DNA of 64,000 bases from NCBI RefSeq assembly GCF_007859675.1, contig NZ_CP042305.1:682001-746000 (forward strand), given 5' to 3'. Origin of the DNA: Humibacter ginsenosidimutans. Its GTDB lineage: Bacteria; Actinomycetota; Actinomycetes; Actinomycetales; Microbacteriaceae. The notes below the pieces were generated by a model, which was given only the letters and a program-made list of their open reading frames with translations, was not told where the DNA came from and did not search any database. The position numbers and the translations under genes are program-made. Below are positions 17,266 to 26,948 of the stretch, in pieces (the stretch's first letter is position 1; each line of letters starts with the position of its first letter).

Positions 17266-18090
17266 TCAGGTGGCGTCCCAGAGCGCGCGGTAGAACGCGA
17301 TGCGCTCCTCGTCGGCCTCCACGCCGTACGACTGATAGAAGAGATCGGTGTAGCCGGGGCCGTAGTTCCACTCCGTGCTCCACGCGCCGATCGCGATGTC
17401 GGCCCAACGGTCGGCGACGCCGAGACGTCCGAGGTCGACGTGGCCGGCCACGCTGCCGTCGTCGGCGAGCAGGGTGTTCGGCACGCAGGCATCCGCATGG
17501 CAGACGACGAGCCGATCGACGGCGGGAACGCGTGGAAGGCGGTCGAGGGCGAGGATCCGTTCCCGGATGCCCTCGTTCCTGCTGCGCGCCATACGCTCGT
17601 CGACCGACCACGAGAACGGGCACTCCGGAACGGGCAGGGCATCGTGCAACTGGCGCAGCCCGACGGCGATCGCTCGCACGGCCTGTGCGGGTTCGGCCCG
17701 CCAGCGTTCGCTCGCCGCGTTCTCGCCCGGGATCGCGGCCGTGACGAGCACGTCGCCGTCGGCATCCGAGGTGAAGTCGAGCACCCGTGGAACGCGCACG
17801 TATGGCGCCGCCCACGCCAGACGTTCCACTTCGGCCCGCAGGTCGAGCTCGCTCCGCGGCGGCGCCCACTTGGCGTAGACGGATGCCCCGCCGGCGTCGG
17901 CCCGCACGGTCACGCCACCGACCTCGTTGACCCACACCACCTGCTCGATGCGGTCCCCGAACCGCCTCGTGAGCGGCTCGGGGACCGGATGCGACGCGTC
18001 AGGCCCGCTCGGAAGCAGGCGTGCGCCCTTGGCCCCGACGGTCGTGCCCTGCTCTGGCGTCGACCAGCCGGGAGTCGTCGGCTCGGTCAT
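17266..18090 (-). CDS. APH-family phosphotransferase, aminoglycoside 3'-kinase-like
   Basis: A 274-residue protein-kinase-like phosphotransferase. The Brenner motif reads VVCHADACVPNTLL, with the catalytic Asp in the HxDxxxxN pattern, and the metal loop is HVDLGRLGVADRWADIA, as in APH(3') enzymes. The C-terminal FYRALWDAT also fits. Resistance cannot be concluded from sequence: many soil actinobacteria carry housekeeping relatives. Its ATG follows the leuA stop directly (TGAATG), so it is co-transcribed and probably coupled to leuA. Confidence 0.85.
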   Translation of the reverse strand: MTEPTTPGWSTPEQGTTVGAKGARLLPSGPDASHPVPEPLTRRFGDRIEQVVWVNEVGGVTVRADAGGASVYAKWAPPRSELDLRAEVERLAWAAPYVRVPRVLDFTSDADGDVLVTAAIPGENAASERWRAEPAQAVRAIAVGLRQLHDALPVPECPFSWSVDERMARSRNEGIRERILALDRLPRVPAVDRLVVCHADACVPNTLLADDGSVAGHVDLGRLGVADRWADIAIGAWSTEWNYGPGYTDLFYQSYGVEADEERIAFYRALWDAT

Positions 18091-19931
<1,841 letters not shown>

Positions 19932-19947
<16 letters not shown>

Positions 19948-19976
19948 CAGCTAAGAAGAAGCAAGCCGAAGCGCAC
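19932..19976 (-). CDS. leuA leader peptide with four consecutive Leu codons
   Basis: A 14-codon frame, MRFGLLLLSCRDGA, starts at GTG 19976 and ends at TAG 19932, 77 bases before leuA. The four Leu codons are TTG CTT CTT CTT at 19964-19953; CTT is an unusual choice in this high-GC genome, which suits a stall sensor. The codons after them encode the first arm of hairpin A. A TACTCT box lies six bases upstream, so the message is probably leaderless. An in-frame GTG at 19991 would give a 19-residue version, but that codon overlaps the -10 box region. Confidence 0.7.
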
Positions 19977-19982
19977 GAGAAA

Positions 19983-19988
19983 AGAGTA
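19983..19988 (-). promoter_or_regulatory. -10 box of the leuA leader transcript
   Basis: TACTCT on the minus strand lies six bases before the leader GTG 19976, and 45 bases downstream of the FAH gene stop. No convincing -35 is visible. Confidence 0.5.
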
Positions 19989-20032
19989 CACCCCGAACGC
20001 GACGCCGAACGCCGTGCCGGGTCCCGGCCCGA

Positions 20033-20899
20033 TCAGCGCCCTGCCACGAACCGCTGGCGGATGCTGCCGAGCCCCTCGATCTCGCTGGTCACGCTCTGTC
20101 CCGGCTCCAGATAGACGCGCGGGGTGCGGCCGAGGCCGACGCCATCCGGCGTGCCGGTGAAGATCACGTCGCCGGGAAGCAGCTCGACGAGCGCCGAAAG
20201 CTTGGCGATGAGCACGGGCACGCTGAAGATCATGTCGCGGGTCCGACCGTTCTGCAGCACCTCTGTGGTGCCGTCGGTGCGCGTGAGCGTGCAACCGATC
20301 GACAGATCAGACCTCTCGGCGACCGCGTCGATCTCGTCGAGGGTGACGACCGCGGGGCCGATCGGCGCGAAGCCCTTCAGCGACTTGCCGATGCTGAACT
20401 GTGCCGGCTCGCCCCAGAACTGCACCGTGCGGTCGCTGATGTCTTGGCCGATGGTCAGACCCGCGACATGGTTCCACGCGTCGGCCTCTGCGATGTTCCT
20501 GCCGCCCTCGCCGACGACGGCCACCAGCTCGACCTCCCAGTCGACGGTGTCACCGGTCAGCTCGACGTCGACGTCGGCTCCGGCGAAGCTCGAGACGAAC
20601 TTGGTGAACACCATCGGGTTCTCCGGCACCTTCAGCCCTGACTCGCCGGCGTGGCTCGCGTAGTTGAGACCGATGGCGAACACCTGCGGCGGGCGCGGAA
20701 CGGCGGGACCGAGGTCGGAGGCAGCGTACGGGGCGCCGGTGGAGGCATCGTGCGTCGAGGCCCACAGCACGAACTCGTGCCAGCGCTCGTACACGGCCTG
20801 CGGGTTCGAGGAGAACGCGCCGTCGCTCGCCCGCTCGACGTCGACGGCCAGGTCGCCATCGAGGATCACGAGTCGTCCTGAAAGGTTTGCGATGCGCAT
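20033..20899 (-). CDS. Fumarylacetoacetate hydrolase family protein
   Basis: A 288-residue member of the FAH fold, which cleaves or isomerises 2-keto acids bearing a further carbonyl, often in aromatic degradation. The fold begins at QVFAIGLNYASHAGESG and continues with PMVFTKFVSSFAG, VDWEVELVAVVGEGGRNIAEADAW with metal-binding acidic residues, GLTIGQDISDR, KSLKGFAPIGP and GDVIFTGTPDGVGLGRTPRVYLEPG. ATG 20899 is chosen for the AGG six bases upstream. It lies upstream of leuA on the same strand, but the leader has its own promoter. The substrate is unknown. Confidence 0.9.
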   Translation of the reverse strand: MRIANLSGRLVILDGDLAVDVERASDGAFSSNPQAVYERWHEFVLWASTHDASTGAPYAASDLGPAVPRPPQVFAIGLNYASHAGESGLKVPENPMVFTKFVSSFAGADVDVELTGDTVDWEVELVAVVGEGGRNIAEADAWNHVAGLTIGQDISDRTVQFWGEPAQFSIGKSLKGFAPIGPAVVTLDEIDAVAERSDLSIGCTLTRTDGTTEVLQNGRTRDMIFSVPVLIAKLSALVELLPGDVIFTGTPDGVGLGRTPRVYLEPGQSVTSEIEGLGSIRQRFVAGR

Positions 20900-21006
20900 T
20901 CTTGCCTGCTTTCGAGTCGCACGATGAGCGAAGTGTGTCGACAAACATCGGATGTCTGTCCGAGAAGAACTCTAATGGATGCCGCGACGGCCTTGCGCCG
21001 CGGATC

Positions 21007-21771
21007 TCACCTCGTGAGGAAGTCGCGGATGCTCTCCCCCAGCGCCCTGTCCGTCACCGCGCTCATGTGATTGCCGGGCACCTCGACGAAGCGCGCCAGC
21101 GGCATGGCGTCGGCGAGCTCTGCGCCGGAACCCAGTCCGTGATCGTCGGCGCCCATCACGACGAGGGTGGGCGTGGCGATCTCCGCAAGCTCCGCTTCGG
21201 TGGCGCCGACGGAGGTCTCGAGCACGAGGCGCAGCGCGACGGGGTCGCCGTCGTTCGTGCGCAGGAACGCCTCGGAGCGCCACTCGGCACTCCCCCGCTC
21301 GTGCGTGCCGAGGCCGTCGAAGACGCCACGATAGAACTCGTTGCGCTTGTCGACCTCCGTGATGCCGGCGAGACCCATGCCCGCGACGACCGCACGACCG
21401 GGCTGGGCGCCGCGCACGAGCATCCGCACCGTCGTGCGGGCGCCGAGCGAGTAGCCGCCGAGATCGTAATCGGTGAGGCCGAGGTGCGCGATCAGGGCGA
21501 ACGCGTCGTCGGAGAGCACGTCGCGCGGGTAGCGCTGCGGGTGGTGCGAGCGGTCGCTGTCGCCGTGCGCGCGCAGGTCGGGCATGATCACGCGGAAGCC
21601 GGCGTCGACCAGGGTCTGCGCGGTTCCGTAACGGATCCAGTTGACGTACGCCGTGGAGAAGAAACCGTGGATGAGCACCAGAGGTCTCCCCTCGCCGAGC
21701 TCGCGGTAGGCGAGCATGGCGCCGTCGCTGCCGGAGAAGTGACGGGCGGGGAGGTCGGGTGTGCGTGGCAT
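21007..21771 (-). CDS. Alpha/beta hydrolase
   Basis: A 254-residue serine hydrolase fold. The oxyanion segment is LVLIHGFFST, the nucleophile elbow is GYSLGAR (Ser in GxSxG), the acid follows VVMGADDHGLGSG and the catalytic His is in VPGNHMSAV. It resembles small esterases and haloperoxidase-like enzymes, with no clue to substrate. ATG 21771 is preceded by TAGGCT six bases upstream. Confidence 0.9.
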   Translation of the reverse strand: MPRTPDLPARHFSGSDGAMLAYRELGEGRPLVLIHGFFSTAYVNWIRYGTAQTLVDAGFRVIMPDLRAHGDSDRSHHPQRYPRDVLSDDAFALIAHLGLTDYDLGGYSLGARTTVRMLVRGAQPGRAVVAGMGLAGITEVDKRNEFYRGVFDGLGTHERGSAEWRSEAFLRTNDGDPVALRLVLETSVGATEAELAEIATPTLVVMGADDHGLGSGAELADAMPLARFVEVPGNHMSAVTDRALGESIRDFLTR

Positions 21772-21777
21772 CCCTCC

Positions 21778-21783
21778 AGCCTA
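21778..21783 (-). promoter_or_regulatory. -10 box of the alpha/beta hydrolase gene (leaderless)
   Basis: TAGGCT on the minus strand lies six bases upstream of ATG 21771. The intervening GGAGGG is too close to the ATG for normal ribosome binding. Confidence 0.5.
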
Positions 21784-21809
21784 CGGATCGCCGACGGTCG
21801 GGGAGGCCG

Positions 21810-23210
21810 TCACTCGACGGCGAGCGCTGCGACGGGAGACACGGACCCCGCTCGGCGCGAGGCGACGATGCCGGACACCGCCGTGATGAGGATGCCCGCG
21901 CCCACGATGATCCCGATCATGGGCCACGGCACCGCCGGCGCGATGACGTCGTGAACCAGTGAGCCGAGCAGTGACTGCGCGGCGACCCAGCCGTAGAGGA
22001 TGCCGAGAGCCAGTCCGAAGGCGATCGCGGCGACCGTGAGCTGGGCGCCCTCGAGCAGGATCATGCCGCGCAGCCGACCACGGCTGAACCCGAGCGCCCT
22101 CAGCAGTCCGAGCTCGCGGATGCGCTGCAACATGCCGACAGTGAGCGTGTTGACCAGCCCGACGGCGGCACTGAGTGCGGAGAAGCCCGCCAGCACGGAG
22201 AAGACGACGATGGTCACCGAAATGGTCTGGCCGAGGGCGGCGCGCCACTGCGGGGCGTCGTTCAGCTGGGCGAGAGTGACGTCGCTGTAGGTCGTGAGCG
22301 CGACCGCGAACGTCGTGACCAGGGTCACGCCGATCACGAGGGCCATGGTGGCGCGCGTGCTCCGCTCCGGGTAGCGCGCGGCGTTGGCCGCGGCGATGCG
22401 TGCGGCCGGCGCGCGTCCGAACGTTCGACCGACAAGCGCGAGCACGGCAGGCATGATGATGCCGGCGCCGACGAGAACGCCGGAGAACGAGAGCACGCCG
22501 CCGACGAAAGCGACCAGCAGACCGAGCGGCACGCGCAGTCCGACGACGACGCCGAGCGCGAGCAGTCCGGCACCGAGCAGAAGAAGCGCGATCATGGCTC
22601 CTGCGCGCAGTCGTGGACGAGACGTCGCACCCGCCGGTGCCGCTGCTGCCGCCGTCGCCTCCAGTGGTGAGACGGCCGTGACGCTCCTGCAGCCGATCCA
22701 TGCGGCGAGCCAGGTCGTGAGCACCACGATCAGCACGGGCCCGACCAGCGTCGGCGACAGCAGGTCGTAGCGCGCAGACGGGAGCCACCCCTGAGCTGTT
22801 CCGATCGCCGTGGTCACCGAGGCTGCGGAGACGCCGACGAGCAGACCGGCGGCGGCGCCGAGTGCGCCGAGCCAGAGACCCTCGGCCGCGAGGGAGCGGC
22901 GCACGATCGACGCTTCGGCGCCCAGCACGCGCAGCAGGGCGATCGACCGCCGGCGTCCCGCCACCACCGTGGCGAACGTGTTCGCCGTCACCACGGCGCC
23001 GACGTAGACCGCGAGCAGAAGGAACACGGCACCGACGACGGCGATCGCCACCCCTATCGAGCCGCCGTCGACGCCCGCGGCCCCTGCGGCATCCGTGATG
23101 AGCACCGTCGACTCCACGAGCGCGACCCCGAACAGTGAGCTGACGCCCGCCACGAGCACGGTGGCGACGTTCTCCCGCAGGGTTCCGCCCGTGCGCAGAC
23201 GGCGGCTCAT
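21810..23210 (-). CDS. ABC exporter permease, FtsX-like
   Basis: A 466-residue membrane protein with two FtsX-like domains. The first spans about residues 45-190 (helices around GVAIAVVGAVFLLLAVYVG and LGAAAGLLVGVSAA, with the cytoplasmic FATVVAGRRRSIALLRVLGA loop). The second spans about 330-460, with the matching RIRELGLLRALGFSRGRLRGMILLEG loop. It lacks the large extracellular domains of MacB-type proteins and is about half the size of the long actinobacterial permeases. It overlaps the ATPase gene by four bases. Confidence 0.88.
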   Translation of the reverse strand: MSRRLRTGGTLRENVATVLVAGVSSLFGVALVESTVLITDAAGAAGVDGGSIGVAIAVVGAVFLLLAVYVGAVVTANTFATVVAGRRRSIALLRVLGAEASIVRRSLAAEGLWLGALGAAAGLLVGVSAASVTTAIGTAQGWLPSARYDLLSPTLVGPVLIVVLTTWLAAWIGCRSVTAVSPLEATAAAAAPAGATSRPRLRAGAMIALLLLGAGLLALGVVVGLRVPLGLLVAFVGGVLSFSGVLVGAGIIMPAVLALVGRTFGRAPAARIAAANAARYPERSTRATMALVIGVTLVTTFAVALTTYSDVTLAQLNDAPQWRAALGQTISVTIVVFSVLAGFSALSAAVGLVNTLTVGMLQRIRELGLLRALGFSRGRLRGMILLEGAQLTVAAIAFGLALGILYGWVAAQSLLGSLVHDVIAPAVPWPMIGIIVGAGILITAVSGIVASRRAGSVSPVAALAVE

Positions 23211-23968
23211 CGCACGACCTCGACGGACAGCATCAGGTCGGCCACCTCGGTCGGCGAGAGGGGGCCGCCATCATGCACGATGCGGCCGTCGGAGAGCATG
23301 ACGATGCGGTCGGCGTGACTCGTGGCGACGGGATCGTGGGTGACCATCGCGATGCTCTGTCCGTGGCTGCTCGATGCCTCGGCGAGCAACGCGAGCACCT
23401 CGCGCCCCGTGCGGGTGTCGAGGTTGCCGGTCGGCTCGTCGGCGAACACCACATCGGGACGCGTCGCCAGAGCGCGCGCGATCGCCACCCGCTGCTGCTG
23501 GCCGCCCGAAAGCTCGTGCGGCCGGTGACCGACGCGAGCTGCCAGACCCAATGAGTCGATCAGCCGCTCGATCCAGGCCTCGTCGTCGGCGGTCGGCCGC
23601 CGTCCGTCGAGTTCGAACGGGAGCAGGATGTTCGCCCGCACATCGAGCACCGGCACCAGGTTGAACGACTGGAACACGAAGCCCGCGCCGCGTCGGCGTG
23701 CCTTGGTGAGCGCGCGGTCTCCGAGCGCTGTGAGCTCGTACTCCCCGAGCCACGCTCGGCCCGCCGTCGGCGTGTCGAGCCCGGCCATCATGTGCATGAG
23801 GGTCGACTTGCCCGAGCCCGACGCCCCGATCACCGCGGTGAACTCACCGCGTCTGATGCCCACGGAGACGTCGTCGAGAGCCATGACGGCTCCATCGCCG
23901 GTCCCGTACGTCTTGGTGAGGCCGGCAACCCGTGCGGCCAGGCCGAGGTCGTTCGAGGAGATCTGCAT
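23207..23968 (-). CDS. ABC exporter ATP-binding protein (LolD/MacB type)
   Basis: A 253-residue ATPase with Walker A GASGSGKST, Q loop FVFQSFNLVPVLDVRANI, signature LSGGQQQRVAIARALATRPDVVFADEPTGNLD and H loop VTHD, the typical exporter pattern of FtsX-partner ATPases. ATG 23968 is favoured: TAGCGT lies seven bases upstream, and longer readings only add sequence that is antisense-like overlap with the regulator gene. It forms a pair with the downstream permease, and the two follow a two-component system. Confidence 0.92.
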   Translation of the reverse strand: MQISSNDLGLAARVAGLTKTYGTGDGAVMALDDVSVGIRRGEFTAVIGASGSGKSTLMHMMAGLDTPTAGRAWLGEYELTALGDRALTKARRRGAGFVFQSFNLVPVLDVRANILLPFELDGRRPTADDEAWIERLIDSLGLAARVGHRPHELSGGQQQRVAIARALATRPDVVFADEPTGNLDTRTGREVLALLAEASSSHGQSIAMVTHDPVATSHADRIVMLSDGRIVHDGGPLSPTEVADLMLSVEVVR

Positions 23969-23975
23969 AGTCCTC

Positions 23976-23981
23976 ACGCTA
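23976..23981 (-). promoter_or_regulatory. -10 box of the ABC exporter operon (leaderless)
   Basis: TAGCGT on the minus strand, seven bases before ATG 23968, within the 104-base gap after the regulator gene. This gives the exporter its own promoter, which the adjacent response regulator could control. Confidence 0.5.
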
Positions 23982-24072
23982 TGAACGAGGGGATGTCGCG
24001 CACGTCGACCCCGCGGGGCATCCGCATGCATCCGGAGGATGATCCTCGATTGCGGCCGCGCGTGCGTCGACG

Positions 24073-24729
24073 TCAGTCGACGAGGCCGTTCTCGTACGCG
24101 TACGCGACCAGCTGCACCCGGTCGCGCAGCCCCAGCTTCGTGAGCACGCGTGAGATGTGGGTCTTCACCGTCGCCTCGGAGAGGAACTCCTTGGCGGCGA
24201 TCTCCGAGTTGCTGAGCGCCCTGGCGGCGAGATCGAAGATCTCCCGCTCCCGCGAGGTGAGCGTCTCCAGCTCGACGGGAGCACGTCGTTCCGCGCGTGC
24301 CGAGAACTGTTCGAGCAGACGTCGCGTTGCGCTCGCGGCGATCACGGCGTTGCCCGCGTGCACGGTGCGGATGGCGGCGAGCAGGAACTCGGGGTCGGCG
24401 TCCTTGAGCACGAATCCGCTCGCACCGGCCTGGATGGCTCTCGCCGCGCTCTCGTCGACATCGAACGTGGTGAGCACGAGCACCCGTGGTGTCGGTCCGG
24501 CGTTGCGGGCGACGATCTGCGCCGTGGCCGCCACACCGTCGAGCTCGGGCATGCGCACGTCCATGAGCATGACGTCCGGCCGTTCGCGCGCCGCGAGCTC
24601 GATCGCTTCGAGGCCGTTGGATGCCTCGCCGGCGAACTCGAGGTCGGCCTGCGACTGGATCAGCATGCGCACCCCGGCGCGGAACAAGGCCTGGTCGTCG
24701 ACCAGGGCGACACGGATGCGATCGCTCAT
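24073..24729 (-). CDS. NarL/LuxR-type response regulator, linked to the ABC exporter
   Basis: A 218-residue regulator with the phosphoacceptor Asp57 in VMLMDVRMPELDG, the acidic pair DD at 11-12 and a switch Lys in GFVLKDADP. The LuxR-type helix-turn-helix reads LTSREREIFDLAARALSNSEI...TVKTHISRVLTKL. The start codon overlaps the kinase stop as ATGA. The ABC exporter lies directly downstream, so its expression is the obvious candidate target, as in other regulator-transporter modules. Confidence 0.93.
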   Translation of the reverse strand: MSDRIRVALVDDQALFRAGVRMLIQSQADLEFAGEASNGLEAIELAARERPDVMLMDVRMPELDGVAATAQIVARNAGPTPRVLVLTTFDVDESAARAIQAGASGFVLKDADPEFLLAAIRTVHAGNAVIAASATRRLLEQFSARAERRAPVELETLTSREREIFDLAARALSNSEIAAKEFLSEATVKTHISRVLTKLGLRDRVQLVAYAYENGLVD

Positions 24730-25907
24730 CTCTTCCCCTCGCCACCGGCGGCCGGCAGCATCATGGTGACCTCGTACATGCCGTTGCCGACGGAGCCGGC
24801 GGCCAACGAGCCGCCTGCCAGAGTCGCGCGCTCGCGCATGCCGGGCAGGCCGTGCCCCGCAGAGCCACCGACGGGAGGCGGCGAGTCTGCTCGCGTGGCG
24901 TTGGCGACGCGCACGTGCACGGCGTCCGGCTCCCACCGTAGTTCCACCGTGACCACGCCAGCGCGGTCGCCGTGGCGCAGAGCGTTCGTGAGCGACTCCT
25001 GCAGCACCCGGTACGCGGCGATCTCGCTCACCTGAAGCAGGGGAACGGGTACGCCGGAGGTGGTCTCGGTGATGCGCAGACCTGCGGCGCGCATCCCCTC
25101 GACGAGCACGGGAAGATCGGCGAGGCCCGGCTGCGGACCTCCCTCCACTTCGTGCCGAAGCTGGGTCAGCAGCTGCCGCACTTCGGCCAACGCCGATCGT
25201 GCCGTGGCGGAGATGGTTCCGAGCGCGGTGTTCTGCACGGCGGGATCGGTCTGCCCTGCATATCGTGCTCCGTCGGCCTGGGCGATGACGACAGCGAGCG
25301 AGTGGGCCACGACGTCGTGCATGTCACGCGCGATGCGGGTGCGCTCCTGCTCGACGACCGTCTCGTAGGCGGCGCGCTGTGCGGCCACGGCCGCTTCGAT
25401 CTTGGCCTCCCTGGACTGTCTGACGATGCGGGTCAGCAGGCCGAGCGTCCAGCTCAGTGCGAGCACCGTGACCATGCCGATCGAGACCGCGAGAAGCTCG
25501 ATCAGCGTGCGCTGCACCCCGTAGAGCGGGCTGTAGTAGTCGGTGCTCGTCGACAGGGTCATGTAGGCGGCCGCGATCACTCCACCGAGGATGGAGGAGC
25601 CGAGTCCTGTCCAGCGCTCGGCGGGTCGCCCGTAGCATGCCGAGGCGTAGGCGACGCCGAGCACGGCGAGGTCGGCGGCGTTGACGGGGACGAGGAAGCC
25701 GATCTGGATCAGCGCTGCAGCCCACGTGCCGGCCAGGGCGAGCGTCGGCGAGAGCCGTCGAACCGCCAACGCGGCGCAGAACAGCACGACGACGATGGAG
25801 GTGGCGAGAGGATGCCTCAGCAGCACGCTCCAGATGGAGATCAGGAACAGCACACCCGCGACGACGAGGTCGAAGATCAACTGGCCTCTGCCGAGCGGAC
25901 GGATCAC
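24726..25907 (-). CDS. Sensor histidine kinase (HisKA_3), linked to the ABC exporter
   Basis: A 393-residue kinase with about five or six helices in the first 165 residues and no large extracellular domain, then the phosphoacceptor motif RIARDMHDVVAHSLAVVIAQADG and an ATPase end GHGLPGMRERATLAGGSL. The intramembrane sensor layout is common in envelope-stress and antibiotic-responsive kinases. GTG 25907 is preferred because TAGCGT lies seven bases upstream and the protein then begins just before helix 1; a longer reading from ATG 25976 adds only charged residues. Confidence 0.9.
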   Translation of the reverse strand: MIRPLGRGQLIFDLVVAGVLFLISIWSVLLRHPLATSIVVVLFCAALAVRRLSPTLALAGTWAAALIQIGFLVPVNAADLAVLGVAYASACYGRPAERWTGLGSSILGGVIAAAYMTLSTSTDYYSPLYGVQRTLIELLAVSIGMVTVLALSWTLGLLTRIVRQSREAKIEAAVAAQRAAYETVVEQERTRIARDMHDVVAHSLAVVIAQADGARYAGQTDPAVQNTALGTISATARSALAEVRQLLTQLRHEVEGGPQPGLADLPVLVEGMRAAGLRITETTSGVPVPLLQVSEIAAYRVLQESLTNALRHGDRAGVVTVELRWEPDAVHVRVANATRADSPPPVGGSAGHGLPGMRERATLAGGSLAAGSVGNGMYEVTMMLPAAGGEGKR

Positions 25908-25914
25908 CCCTGCA

Positions 25915-25920
25915 ACGCTA
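25915..25920 (-). promoter_or_regulatory. -10 box of the exporter-linked two-component system (leaderless)
   Basis: TAGCGT on the minus strand, seven bases upstream of GTG 25907, identical in sequence and spacing to the box upstream of the ABC exporter ATPase. Confidence 0.5.
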
Positions 25921-26006
25921 CGCGGCGCCGAGGGCGGCGTTGTCCGCTTTCGACGTGAATCATCCTCGCGTCGCATGCGAACACCACGAACGGACCACGG
26001 CACGGC

Positions 26007-26948
26007 TCAGAACCCGAGTCGGCCCAGTTGCTTCGGGTCGCGCTGCCACTCCTTCGCCACCTTCACGTGGATGGCGAGGAAGACCTTGCCGCCGACGAGC
26101 GGCTCGATCTGCCTGCGCGCCGTCTCGCCGATGGCGCGCAGCCGCGAACCGCCCTTGCCGATCACGATAGCCTTCTGGCTGTCGCGCTCCACGAAGAGGT
26201 TGGCGTAGATCTCGGTGATCGGCTTGTCGTCGCGCTCCACGATGTCGTCGATCGTCACGGCGAGCGAGTGCGGCAGCTCGTCCCGTACGTCTTCGAGCAC
26301 CGCTTCCCTGATGTATTCGGCGATGCGGTCCTCGAGCTGCTCATCGGTGATCGCGTCGTCCGGGTACAGCTGGGGCGAGACGGGCAGCAGCCGGATCAGC
26401 TCGTCGACGAGCAGGTCGAGCTGATCGTGACGCACGGCGGAGAGCGGGATGATCGTGTCCCAGTCCCGCAGGGCGGAGACGGCGAGCAGCTGGTCGGCGA
26501 CGGCGGCCTTGCCGACGGCGTCCGTCTTCGTGACGATGGCGACCTTCTTCGCACGCGGATAGTCGTCGAGCCGCTCGTTGATGAACTTGTCGCCTGGACC
26601 GATCTTCTCGTCGGCGGGAACGCAGAAGCCGATGGCGTCGACGTCGCCGAGCGTCGCCTGCACGAGCGTGTTCAGGCGTTCGCCGAGGAGCGTGCGCGGG
26701 CGGTGGATGCCCGGGGTATCGACAACGATCAGCTGACCGTCGGGCCGATTGACGATGCCCCGGATCGCGCGCCTCGTGGTCTGCGGCTTGGAGCTCGTGA
26801 TGGCGACCTTCTCGCCCACGAGCGCGTTCATCAGCGTGGATTTGCCCACATTCGGCCTGCCGACGAACGAGACGAAGCCGGCGCGGAACTCCTCGCCGTG
26901 CCCGTCGCCGTGCTCGCCCTCGCCGCGGCGCTGCTTGCGATCGCTCAT
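26007..26948 (-). CDS. era: GTPase Era
   Basis: A 313-residue GTPase needed for 30S ribosome maturation. The G motifs are GRPNVGKST (G1), TRRAIRGI (G2 region), VDTPGIH (G3) and VTKTDAV (G4). The C-terminal KH domain carries KAIVIGKGGSRLRAIGETARRQIEPLVG, which binds the 16S 3' end. Length and domain order are normal. The start overlaps the CBS-domain gene stop as ATGA. Confidence 0.97.
   Translation of the reverse strand: MSDRKQRRGEGEHGDGHGEEFRAGFVSFVGRPNVGKSTLMNALVGEKVAITSSKPQTTRRAIRGIVNRPDGQLIVVDTPGIHRPRTLLGERLNTLVQATLGDVDAIGFCVPADEKIGPGDKFINERLDDYPRAKKVAIVTKTDAVGKAAVADQLLAVSALRDWDTIIPLSAVRHDQLDLLVDELIRLLPVSPQLYPDDAITDEQLEDRIAEYIREAVLEDVRDELPHSLAVTIDDIVERDDKPITEIYANLFVERDSQKAIVIGKGGSRLRAIGETARRQIEPLVGGKVFLAIHVKVAKEWQRDPKQLGRLGF

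Noticed and set aside
17266..18090. A true antibiotic-resistance gene
   Set aside because: The APH fold is clear, but environmental actinobacteria carry many homologues without resistance activity, there is no mobile element nearby, and base usage matches the neighbours.
23207..24745. A 512-residue fusion of a basic N-terminal region to the ABC ATPase
   Set aside because: The extra N-terminus is out-of-frame reading of the response-regulator gene. The ATPase starts at 23968. Similar false extensions were discarded for the permeases at 50245-51636 and 55723-57495.
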